Assembly: GCA_037179515.1 (NCBI GenBank)
Contig: JAXCGZ010021053.1
Coordinates: forward strand, 20,001 to 84,000
DNA from: Halocaridina rubra
Lineage: Eukaryota; Arthropoda; Malacostraca; Decapoda; Atyidae
Length of the DNA stretch: 64,000 nt
Direction of reading: 5' to 3'
Each line of letters begins with the position of its first letter. Position 1 is the first letter of the stretch. A model generated the notes under the pieces. The model was not told the origin of the DNA. It searched no databases and saw only the letters and a program-made list of their open reading frames with translations. Below, piece after piece: positions 1-10,756 of this stretch. The translations under genes were made by a program, and so were the position numbers.

Positions 1-1883
1 CTTAAATATGATACTTAGTGCCACTGATATTGTGTTTGCGCATTTTTTAAGCACATGAGGGGATATGTCATCAGGACCTGTAGCTTTATGAACATCTAAA
101 TCCATCAGCGCCCTGCATACCTCTGTGGCTGTAAGGTTGATGTTCTCTAATACCGGCCCTTGAGCTTCTATCACTGCAATCTGAGGGGGTGGGGTATTTT
201 CTACTGTAAATACTGAGTGAAACGCCTTGTTCAATTCTTTGCAGATCTCTTCATCTGTCTCAGTGATGCTTCCATCCGCTCTCTTTAGCCTTAAAACCTG
301 TTCTTTTACCTTCAGTTTTCCTCTGATAAAGCTGTGGAAAAGCTTGGGATTTTCTTTAGCCTTCCTGGTGATGTCCCTCTCATAGTCTCTCTCTGCCTCT
401 CTCCTTTTACTTAGGTAGTCATTTCTTGCTTTTTTGTAGGTTTGCCAGGCATTTATGTTTTTTCTCCTCCTATACCTTTTCTAGCATTTGTCTCTCCACT
501 CCTTAGCTCTTTTACACTCATTATCGAACCATTTCTCTCTGGCATGAATTACACCTACTTTGGTGACAGGTATGCAGCAATCTACTATCTTCCCATATTT
601 CTCACAAAAGATGTCATACATTTCTTGTACAGATTTGTTGTAAAATAAGGTTCTCCAGTCAATAACTGCAAAAAGCTCATTCATTTTGATGTAATCTCCT
701 TTCCGATAGTTCCTCCTCATGTCCTCAGTGCCTCTACTCTCAGGAAGAATATCTTCAATGATATACTCCATCAACAACACACAGTGGTCACTCTTTCCAA
801 TTGGTGGTTCATACTCAATTTTTTCAATATCCAACACATTATCTGTGAACACTAGATCAAGTAGTGATGGCTCATCCCCACCCCTGGCCCTTGTTGGTTC
901 CACTACATGTTGGTGTAGGAAATTCCCTTGTACGCAATCTAGGAATCTTGCCCCGAATGAGTCCTCACCACTGTGTGGGTCAAGATTTATCCAATCTATC
1001 TCTTTATGATTAAAGTCTCCCATAATCAAAATCCTACATTTTTTTTCCCGTGCCATGTTAACAACTGAGTTTATGACTTCAATAGTACCTATATGACTTT
1101 CCTCATAAACTTCAAGCCTATTTTGGTTCCTTGGTGGGTTGTATACAACAGTTATTATAATGCTCTCTGACCCAGTATTTATGCGAGCAACAAGAAATTC
1201 CTTGAACTCACTTTCTTTGCCAAGTTTATTTCTTCGACTTGAATCCTTTCACTTATGAGCAGTGCTATCCCTCCACCAGTCCTCTCAGATCTTTCAACCC
1301 TTAGTATTCTGAAACCCTTAGGAAAAACTGTGACACTGTTTATGTCCTCACTCAACTTAGTCTCTGTAATTGCTACTATATCTGCCTTACTGTTGTGAAT
1401 CCTATCTTTTAATTCTACTGCCTTACCAGCTAATCCATCAGCATTTGTGTATAACAATCTCAATGAGGCCCCATCCCCTGATCTTCTGTTATTATCTTCT
1501 TTATCTCCCCTTTGTCTGGAAGAACTCTGTAATGAAAATTTTTCTTCTCTTCTTCATTTCTTTCATCATTTAACCTTCTTGCCTCTTGCAACAAGTTTTT
1601 GATCTTTCCCATCTCTTACTGTGTTCTGTATTGTCTAATGAACACTTCTTTGAATTCTTGAAGGTCTTTTAGACTTTTTTTTCTCAACAATATTTCCCTA
1701 CATGTTTCCCCTCTCTCAAAGGTTGCTTTTGTTGGTCTCGGCTTTCCTTCCCTCGAATATTTACCTAGTTGGTGTATGTTTACAATATCCTCAGGACCAC
1801 ATACTACTCCAAGCTTTCTTATCAGGCCTACAACCCTAGCTTTATTTTCTTCAAGTCTCCCCTGCCATGTTGGCTCCTGTGTA
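1..1883 (-). pseudogene. LINE family A, copy A1: ORF1 tail plus endonuclease and N-terminal RT (broken)
   Basis: This non-LTR retrotransposon copy is read from right to left. 1616-1880 is the end of ORF1 (from TQEPTW to a TAA at 1616-1618). It is followed by the start of ORF2 at about 1463 with the apurinic-type endonuclease (YTNADGL, ITETKL, ERTGGGIALLI), a frame break near 1180, then [11 protein letters not shown] and GKSDHC. A TAG at 481-483 replaces the Trp that copy A2 has after AKEWRD. Beyond it the frame is open to position 1, through the RT N-terminus ([14 protein letters not shown]). Copy A1 is cut off at both window and 5' sides. Its left end abuts the 3' end of A2, so the two lie head-to-tail. 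The endonuclease and RT type suggest the CR1/L2 group. Confidence 0.85.
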
Positions 1884-4459
1884 TTACCTAATTGTGATTA
1901 CCTAATTGTGTTTACGGGAAAGAGCCCAAAGCTCGTATCTTCCCGTCTCCTGATCGGTTCCATTTTTAGACTTAGTGAAACTTATCGTACCTGTCCTTAA
2001 AACTGTGGATTGAGATAGCATTAACTACCTCCTCGCTTAGCCAGTTCCAATTATCAACTACTCTTACACTGAAAAAGTATTTCCTTACATCCTGCAAACA
2101 AGTTTTCTTACGAAGCTTCAAACTATGACCTCTAGTTCTAGAGCCAGCCATATCGAAATATCGATTCCTATCCACTCTATCATAACCATGAAGGAATTTA
2201 AAGACTGTCACCATATCCCCCCTTACTCTTCTAGCTTCGAGTGATGGCAAGTCTAATTCCCTCAGCCTCTCATCATAACCGAGATTGCGTATTTCTGGCA
2301 CCAGTTTCGTGGCATGTCTTTGAACTTTTTCAAGCTTAGCTATGTGCTTTTTCAAGTGCGGATTCCAAAAGGGGGCTGCATATTCGAGTTTGGGCCTCAC
2401 ATAGGTTACATAAATATTTCTGAACATTTCCTTGTCCATGTGCCTGAAGGCTACCCTTACATTTGATAAGAATGCATATGTTGCCCTTACTACGCCATTT
2501 ATATGTATTTCTGGAGACAAATCTGCCAGTATGTTTACTCCTAGATCTCTCTCATTTTCTTTCTCTTGAAGTTGTACTCCAGCCACCGAGTAGTCAAGCT
2601 TGGGCCTTCTTGCACTTGTACCCATTCTCATTACCTTACATTTTGAGGTATTGAATTTCATTAGCCACTTTTCTGACCACTCATGCAGATTATTTAGATC
2701 CTCCTGAAGTTCTCTACCATTGTTCTCGTTTTTTACTTTCTTCACAATCTTTGCATCATCTGCAAACATATTCATGAATGAATTTACAGACTCTGGTAGG
2801 TCATTTACATATACAAGGAACAAAAGTGGCCCTAAAACTGAACCCTGTGGAACTCCACTACTAACTCTTCTCCATTCAGACACTGAGTGTCTTACTCTAA
2901 CCCTCTGTTCCCTTCCTTCTAAGTAAGTTTGTATCCATTCCAAGACATTTCCACCTATTCTAGCCATTGATTGCAGCTTCCTAATAAGTCTCCCATGTGG
3001 AACAGTGTCAAACGCTTTCTGGAAGTCTAGGAATATGCAATCTGCCCAGCCCTCTCTTTCCTCTAAGATTTGGCTTACCTCATCATAAAATTCTAATAAG
3101 TTTGTTACTGTTGATCTTCCTTCTCTGAAGCCATGTTGCCTCACTGACAAAAAGTTGAAGGATTCCAAGTGAAGAGAGATATGTTTCCTTAGTAGTTTCT
3201 CCATAACTTTGCAAACTATGCTGGTCAAGGAAACTGGTCTATAGTTCAGGGCCGTATCCCTCCTTCCCTTTTTGAAGATAGGTATCACATTTGCTTGTTT
3301 CCAGCATCTTGGAATCTCCCCCGACTCCAGTGACTCCTTAAATATGATACTTAGTGCCACTGATATTGTGTTTGCGCATTTTTTAAGCACATGAGGGGAT
3401 ATGTCATCAGGACCTGTAGCTTTATGAACATCTAAATCCATCAGCGCTTTGCATACCTCTGTGGCTGTAAGGTTGATGTTCTCTAATACCGGCCCTTGAG
3501 CTTCTATCACTGCAATCTGAGGGGATGGGGTATTTTCTACTGTAAATACTGACTGAAACTCCTTGTTCAATTCTTTGCAGATCTCTTCGTCCGTCTCAGT
3601 GATGCTTCCATCCGCTCTCTTTAGCCTTAAAACCTGTTCTTTTACCTTCAGTTTTCCTCTGATAAAGCTGTGGAAAAGCTTGGGATTTTCTTTAGCCTTC
3701 CTGGTGATGTCCCTCTCATAATCTCTCTCTGCCTCTCTCCTTTTACTTAGGTAGTCATTTCTTGCTCTTTTGTAGGTTTGCCAGGCATTTATGTTTTTTC
3801 TCCTCCTATACCTTTTCCAGCAATTGTCTCTCCACTCCTTAGCTCTTTTACACCCATTATCGAACCATTTCTCTCTGGCATGAATTACACCTACTTTGGT
3901 GACAGGTATGCAGCAATCTACTATCTTCCCATATTTCTCACAAAAGATGTCATACATTTCTTGTACAGATTTGTTGTAAAATAAGGTTCTCCAGTCAATA
4001 ACTGCAAAAAGCTCATTCATTTTGATGTAATCTCCTTTCGGATAGTTCCTCCTCATGTCCTCAGTGCCTCTACTCTCAGGAAGAATGTCTTCAATGATAT
4101 ACTCCATCAACAACACACAGTGGTCACTCTTTCCAATTGGTGGTTCATACTCAATATTTTCAATATCCAACACATTATCTGTGAACACTAGATCAAGTAG
4201 TGATGGCTCATCCCCACCCCTGGCTCTTGTTGGTTCCATTACATGTTGGTGTAGGAAATTCCCTTGTACGCAATCTAGGAATCTTGCCCCAAATGAGTCC
4301 TCACCACTGTGTGGGTCAAGATTTATCCAATCTATCTCTTTATGATTAAAGTCTCCCATAATCAAAATCCTCCATTTTTTCTCCCTTGCCATGTTAACAA
4401 CTGAGTTTATGACTTCAATAGTACCTATATGACTTTCCTCATAAATTTCAAGCCTATTT
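1884..4459 (-). mobile_element. LINE family A, copy A2: 5'-truncated but otherwise full 3' end
   Basis: This copy begins inside the endonuclease at about 4459, where identity to A1 stops and a (TA/TG) microsatellite starts. It runs to a 3' terminus made of two direct copies of CACAATTAGGTAAT (about 1885-1912 on the minus strand). The 3' UTR carries a foldable segment (ACGGGAA ... TTCCCGT with an inner GAGC/GCTC) shared with every other family A end in the window. Loss of the 5' part of ORF2 and of ORF1 fits normal abortive target-primed reverse transcription. Confidence 0.85.
1972..4454 (-). CDS. LINE family A ORF2 (partial endonuclease plus complete reverse transcriptase), uninterrupted
   Basis: This is the best preserved family A frame, with about 825 codons free of stops from [12 protein letters not shown] to [10 protein letters not shown] and a TAA at 1972-1974. 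In order it holds the C-terminal half of the endonuclease ([28 protein letters not shown]), a basic linker ([16 protein letters not shown]) and the RT fingers and palm. RT motifs are [56 protein letters not shown] and catalytic FADDAK. A C-terminal thumb-like region follows. The catalytic FADD is intact. The N-terminal endonuclease residues are missing, so the protein cannot be complete. An open frame can be traced further up into the microsatellite (to 4539), but that part is repeat-encoded and not LINE. The element belongs with CR1/L2-type LINEs by motif, without a search. Confidence 0.85.
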
Positions 4460-5426
<967 letters not shown>

Positions 5427-5430
<4 letters not shown>

Positions 5431-5624
5431 CTATTATTAAGATTCCTTTGTTAATATAATTTAGCCAAGTATGGACTTTAATTCCTTTTGCAGCCTGTTT
5501 GGGGGGATTACTGAGTAACCCCGGCGGGCATTTAAGATTGTTATCTATTAATCCCATGTTTAAGACTCCTGGGGGTGGCTCTATTGTCTCCTTCTTTTCA
5601 AGTTTTCCTCTGTTTTGCTAGTTA
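5427..5624. other. Unassigned 200-bp spacer between microsatellite and LINE B
   Basis: Non-repetitive sequence with no ORF, TIR or polymerase III box that I recognise. Confidence 0.4.
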
Positions 5625-5774
5625 GAACATAAGAACATTAGAATAGGGGACACTGCAAGATGCCTACTGGCACACACGAGGCAGCTCCATTTTTTAATGG
5701 TATTTTCAGCATGTCTAACCTATTCTATTCTACTCTACTTGTTTATTCTATTTTTCTAATAAGCACTAACCTAT

Positions 5775-8700
5775 TCATACCCACCCTACCTCTGTCATAT
5801 GTCTATCTAATCTACATTTGAAGGTGTCTAAGGTATTGGCATTTACTATCCTACTAGGAAGCCTGTTCCATGCATCAGCTACTCTATTACCAAACCAATT
5901 TTTACCAATTTCCCTTCTGAACCTAAATTTATCAAGCTTAAATCCATTATTACGAGTTCTGGTATGATCATGAATTTTTAAAACTTTATTAATATCTCCC
6001 TTCTTAATCCCTTTAAACCATTTATACACTTCAATCATATCCCCCCTAACTCTTCGCCTCTCTAGAGAATGTAGATTAAGTTTTTTTAATCTGTCCTCAT
6101 ATGGTAGATTTCTGATATTGTGTATCATTTTGGTCATATCTTCGCTGCACTCTCTCCAAGGATTCAATGTCCATCCTATAATAGGGTGACCAGAATTGCA
6201 CAGCATAATCTAAATGGGGCCTAACTAATGCAAGATAGAGCTGCAAAATAACTTTTTCCGTCCTATTGCTAACACTTCTTGAGATAAATCCTAACATTCT
6301 GTTTGCTTTATTTTTGACTGCTGTGCATTGCTCTCTTGGCTTAAGATTACTACTCACAAGAACTCCCAAATCCCTTTCGCACCGAGAACTCATGATTTCA
6401 TGGTTATTTAGCTTATAACTAGCATTGTCTTTTATAGTACCCATTTTAACTACTTTACATTTTTCAACATTAAATTCCATTTGCCATTTGTCCGACCATT
6501 CAGATAATCTATTTAGATCTTCTTGTAAAGCTTGAATGTCTTCTTTTCCATTTATAATTCTACCTATTTTAGTGTCGTCTGCGAATTTACTTAGGTTACT
6601 ACTGATATCCGAATCCAGATCATTTAGATATACGATGAATAATAGGGGACCCAGTACCGAGCCTTGTGGTACCCCGCTAGTAACCGAGCCCCACTCCGAT
6701 TTCTCTCCATTTATGCAAACTCTCTGTTTTCTGTCTTTTAGCCATTGTTTGATCCATCTGAGAACATCTCCTCCTATACCATGAGCTTCCAGCTTTTTAA
6801 CTAATCTTTTGTGAGGAAGTCTATCAAAAGCTTTGCTAAAATCTAGATATATTGTATCATATTCTTTGCCACAATCTACTGCCTCGTAAACTTCTGAATA
6901 AAAAGACAGTAAGTTTGTAAGGCACGAAAAACCCTTAAGAAATCCGTGTTGTGAAAGTTTTATAAGTCTGTGTAATTCTAGATGTGTCCTTATTTCATTT
7001 GCAATTATGGATTCTAGAATCTTACCCACTGTTGACGTTTAACTTACCGGCCTATAATTATTCTTTTTAACTCGTTCTCCCTTTTTAAATATTGGTACCA
7101 CATCTGCCAATTTCCACTCCATGGGTACCGATCCTAATTTTATTGAATTATTAAATAATGCAGTTAGTGGACAACTAAGCTCTTCCTTGCATTTCTTTAA
7201 TATTCTAGCATATATTCCATCAGGTCCCGGAGATTTATGAGCCTTTAATTTATCTACTTCTTTTATTACCTCCTCTCTCGTAATATTTATTGAACTAAAT
7301 ATATTATCAGGACTGTCTCTGTAAATGGATTCTACTTCCGGAATATTTTCCAAGTTTTCATTGGTAAATACAGATAAGAAATAATCATTTAAACATGTAC
7401 ACATCACTTTATCGTCATCTGTGATATGGCCATTGGCTACTTCAATTGGTCCGACTTTTTCCTTAAATTTTGTTTGATAATGTTGATAAAACCCTTTAGG
7501 ATTTTCTTTAGCTTCTCCTGCTATTCTAACTTCGTATTTTCTTTTCGCCTCTCTAACTATCTTTTTAACTTCCCTGTTTAACTGTATATATTGCTGCCTC
7601 ACATGCTCTTCACCTCTTTTTAGTTTCCTGTATATTCCTCTTTTAATACCTATAAGATTCTTTATTCTATTGTTCATCCATTTAGGGTCATTTTTTCTTG
7701 ATCTGCGATGTTTCATGGGAATATAGTCTCTCTGACTATTCTTAAGAGTCATGACAAAATTGTTATATTCCTCATCCAAATTTATATTAACTGACGGACT
7801 GCTGTTCTTTCCTGTGAGGGAATTTAATGTATTGATCTTATCTTGTGATAATCCTTGGCATGTGGTACCCAAATTTTGGGGTAATCTGCTACCTGCGACC
7901 TGACCTGCTGGATTAACTACCCACATCTGTACCCCAGAAATCCCTTCCCACACCTCATTAGATAATTTAGTTTTTAAGCCCTCAAAATCTCCTGCTCTAA
8001 AGTTTGGAACCATATTCTTATTTTCCTTTATAGTTTCCTTGAAAATTATGTTAAATCTAATGGAATCATGGTCACTGTTGCCCAATGGTTCACCCACTTC
8101 TAAATTTGTAACCATATTCTCTCTATTACTAAGAACTAAATCAAGTATATTCACCCCCCGTGTTGCTTCAAGTACATGCTGAGAAAGGAAATTGTCTTCT
8201 ACTACTTCCGAAAACTCCTTAGAGCTACTATCACCTGTTATGGTTTCCCAGTTAATATTTCTAAAATTAAAATCGCCTACAATGCAAACTCTATTTGACC
8301 TGGTCACTTTAGAAATTTCATCGTATATAACTTGCGACTTTATATTATCTAGATCAGGTGGTCTGTAGACTACTCCTACAACTAGACTTTCTATATTATT
8401 TTTAATTTCAACCCATAAGGTTTCTGAATTTAGATTTGTCTTAATTCCAGACTTAATGCAGCTTCTGAGGCTATCTTTAATATACATAATTACCCCTCCC
8501 CCTCTTCTATCTGCACTGCGATCTGCATTATAAACTTTATATCCTGTAATTATGTACTCAGCTTTAAGTTGTTTGCTTTCTAAATTAATCCAACTTTCAC
8601 TAATGCATATTATATCCGGTCTCTCACTACATACTATGGCTCTCAGTTCTTCTATCTTGTTACCTAAACTACGGCTATTTGTATAATATACTTTAAAACT

Positions 8701-8868
8701 TTCTCTAGGGTTACCCTTCTTGTGGCTATTCTTTTTGTTAATATTTGTTTTATGTAACAAATGGTTATTATCCTTAGACTCCCAGTTATTTGACCCACTA
8801 TTTACTGAACCCTTACTGACTAAGTTCTCTGCACAAGTATTATTCTTTTCATTGTTTGTATCTAACAA
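5775..8868 (-). pseudogene. LINE B1 ORF2: endonuclease plus reverse transcriptase, broken
   Basis: The frame opens at the ORF1 stop and encodes a basic leader, an endonuclease (YYTNSRSLGNKIEELRAIV, ICISESWINL, DRRGGGVIMYIK, GVVYRPPD, IVGDFNFRNINW, NSDHDSIRF) and an RT. RT motifs are [60 protein letters not shown] and catalytic FADDTK. Two lesions are visible against copy B2: a TTA-to-TAA stop just after NYRPVS (about 7040) and a frameshift near 6130, where LERVQRR runs out of frame. The C-terminus (RLDRHMTEVGWV) ends with a TGA at 5775-5777. No ATG lies at the start of the frame, so ORF2 may depend on reinitiation or frameshifting from ORF1. Confidence 0.85.
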
Positions 8869-9851
8869 AACCCACCTACCTCTCTGTCTATCATACCAGC
8901 CAATACCGAGACACCTGAATTAGAAAGATGCACTCCATCCCTTGCATACATATGCTTACGACTAGTGAAGTGATCCCACCCATCTATAAAACCTATATTA
9001 TTCTCCCGACAGAAGACTTCCATCCTAGCATTTACTCCTATAGCTCGAGACCACCACTCTGAACTTTGGCTAAGCCTAGGGAGAATACCACACATCACAG
9101 GAACTGCACCCCTTTTCCTGATCTTATCTAGGGCTTGTCTATACAACCTAATCAGCTCCTCACTTCTACCATCCTGCACGTCATTTCCACCAGCTATCAA
9201 ACAAACAACATCTTTTTTCTCAATCCAGCTATTTATTGACTCACCCACCTTCTTCATACCTGCTCCAGGGAAAAAATATTTTCCTCTAACTCTATGCCTG
9301 AGTTTCCTGTCTACATATCTGCATAGTGAATCCCCTACAATTACCAGAGAACGAGACTTATCCGGAGGATGGGTTACTCCGACCTTGGGAGACTTACCTA
9401 GGCTCTTGACCTGAGAGCTTTTCCCACTTTCATTTCTACGATCGCTAGTACACATATCTGACTCTATGGGTCCTGAAGAATTACTGCCGCCACTGTCACA
9501 TTCATCTCTAAGTGAACTAAATGAATTAGCAACCTTTAGTCGAAAAGTATCATTTTTCTTAAGAACCATCTTCGTTGAACCCTTATTCACAACTTTCCAG
9601 TCGTCTTCAATATTCATTTGTCCCTTCCTGGTTAACACCTCTACCTTACCTCTCAGATCCCAGTTCTCCTCTGCTAAGGATCTGACCTCCTGCCTGACTG
9701 CGGCCAACTCATTTCTTAAATTAAAAATGAGTTTGCTTGCGTCAGACGCAGACAAATCCCCAGCACACCCACAAACAGCACCAACAACGACACCACCACC
9801 AACACCACTACCACTAACACCACCAGCACAAAGAACACCACCACTCTCCAT
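8862..9851 (-). CDS. LINE B1 ORF1: coiled-coil plus SGNH/GDSL esterase-type protein
   Basis: This is an intact ORF of about 329 codons from ATG 9849-9851 (MESGGVLCAGG) to TAG 8862-8864. The N-terminus is Gly/Val-rich. It is followed by a short coiled coil (LRNELAAVRQEVRSLAEENW), a basic central part and then an SGNH hydrolase fold. The nucleophile block is SLVIVGDSLCRYVD, block III is AGGNDVQDG and the catalytic His block is YARDGVHLSNSG. Esterase-bearing ORF1 proteins are known from CR1/L2 LINEs, where ORF1p is thought to bind RNA and form the particle with ORF2p. An upstream TTG in frame could extend the frame by six codons, but ATG is the natural start. The ORF overlaps ORF2 by seven bases (TTGTTAG). 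Confidence 0.88.
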   Translation of the reverse strand: MESGGVLCAGGVSGSGVGGGVVVGAVCGCAGDLSASDASKLIFNLRNELAAVRQEVRSLAEENWDLRGKVEVLTRKGQMNIEDDWKVVNKGSTKMVLKKNDTFRLKVANSFSSLRDECDSGGSNSSGPIESDMCTSDRRNESGKSSQVKSLGKSPKVGVTHPPDKSRSLVIVGDSLCRYVDRKLRHRVRGKYFFPGAGMKKVGESINSWIEKKDVVCLIAGGNDVQDGRSEELIRLYRQALDKIRKRGAVPVMCGILPRLSQSSEWWSRAIGVNARMEVFCRENNIGFIDGWDHFTSRKHMYARDGVHLSNSGVSVLAGMIDREVGGFC

Positions 9852-9910
9852 TGTACTAAGTATGGTCAAGACTAGAGCTACTGGAAGGAAGTTTTAATTT
9901 AAGAAATGAG

Positions 9911-10756
9911 TTGGCCGCAGTCAGGCAGGAGGTCAGATCCTTAGCAGAGGAGAACTGGGATCTGAGAGGTAAGGTAGAGGTGTTAAGCAGGAAGGGACAA
10001 TTGAATAGTGAAGACGACTGGAAAGTTGTGAATAAGGGTTCAACGAAGATGGTTCTTAAGAAAAATGATACTTTTCGACTACAAGTTGCTAGTTCATTTA
10101 GTTCACTTAGAGATGAATGTGACAGTGGCGGCAGTAATTCTTCAGGACCCATAGAGTCAGATAGGTGAACTAGCGATCGTAGAAATGGAAGTGGGAAAAG
10201 CTCTCAGGTCAAGAAACTAGGTAAGTCTCCCAAGGTCGGAGTAACCCATCCTCCGGATAAGTCTCGTTCTCTGGTAATTGTAGGGGATTCACTATGCAGA
10301 TATGTAGACAGGAAACTCAGGCATAGAGTTAGAGGGAAATATTTTTTCCCTGGAGCAGGTATGAAGAAGGTGGATGAGTCAATAAATAGCTGGATTGAGG
10401 ATAAAGATGTTGTTTGTTTTATAGCTGGTGGAAATGACGTGCAGGATGGTAGAAGTGAGGAGCTGATTAGGTTGTATAGACAAGCCCTAGATAAGATCAG
10501 GAAAAGGGGTGCAGTTCCTGTGATGTGTGGTATTCTCCCTAGGCTTAGCCAAAGTTCAGAGTGGTGGTCTCGAGCTATAGGAGTAAATGCTAGGATGGAA
10601 GTCTTCTGTCGGGAGAATAATATAGGTTTTATAGATGGGTGGGATCACTTCACTAGTCGTAAGCATATGTATGCAAGGGATGGAGTGCATCTTTCTAATT
10701 CAGGTGTCTCGGTATTGGCTGGTATGATAGACAGAGCGGTAGGTGGGTTTTGTTAG
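9911..10756 (+). pseudogene. LINE B2 ORF1, 5'-truncated, one internal stop
   Basis: The frame runs from AAVRQEVRSLAEENW (coiled coil) through an internal TGA at 10166-10168 to the SGNH domain: LVIVGDSLCRYVD, FIAGGNDVQDG and DGVHLSNSG. It ends at TAG 10754-10756. All three SGNH blocks are preserved. The first 40 or so codons of B1 ORF1 are absent because the copy starts late. Only one substitution breaks the remaining frame, which points to fairly recent insertion. Confidence 0.85.

Larger units (their letters stand above)
5625..9891 (-). mobile_element. LINE family B, copy B1 (ORF1 + ORF2, near full length, inactive)
   Basis: This CR1/L2-type LINE is read leftward with two overlapping ORFs and a 3' UTR. 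Its end carries short repeats of the TTCTTATG type (GAACATAAGAACATTAG on the plus strand), reminiscent of the octamer repeats that end CR1 elements. ORF1 (8862-9851) is intact. ORF2 (5775-8868) carries one stop at about 7040 and one frameshift near 6130. The 5' limit is uncertain: the ATG of ORF1 lies at 9849-9851 and the mirror copy B2 begins at 9892. The insertion side at 5624 shows no recognisable target duplication. Confidence 0.85.
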
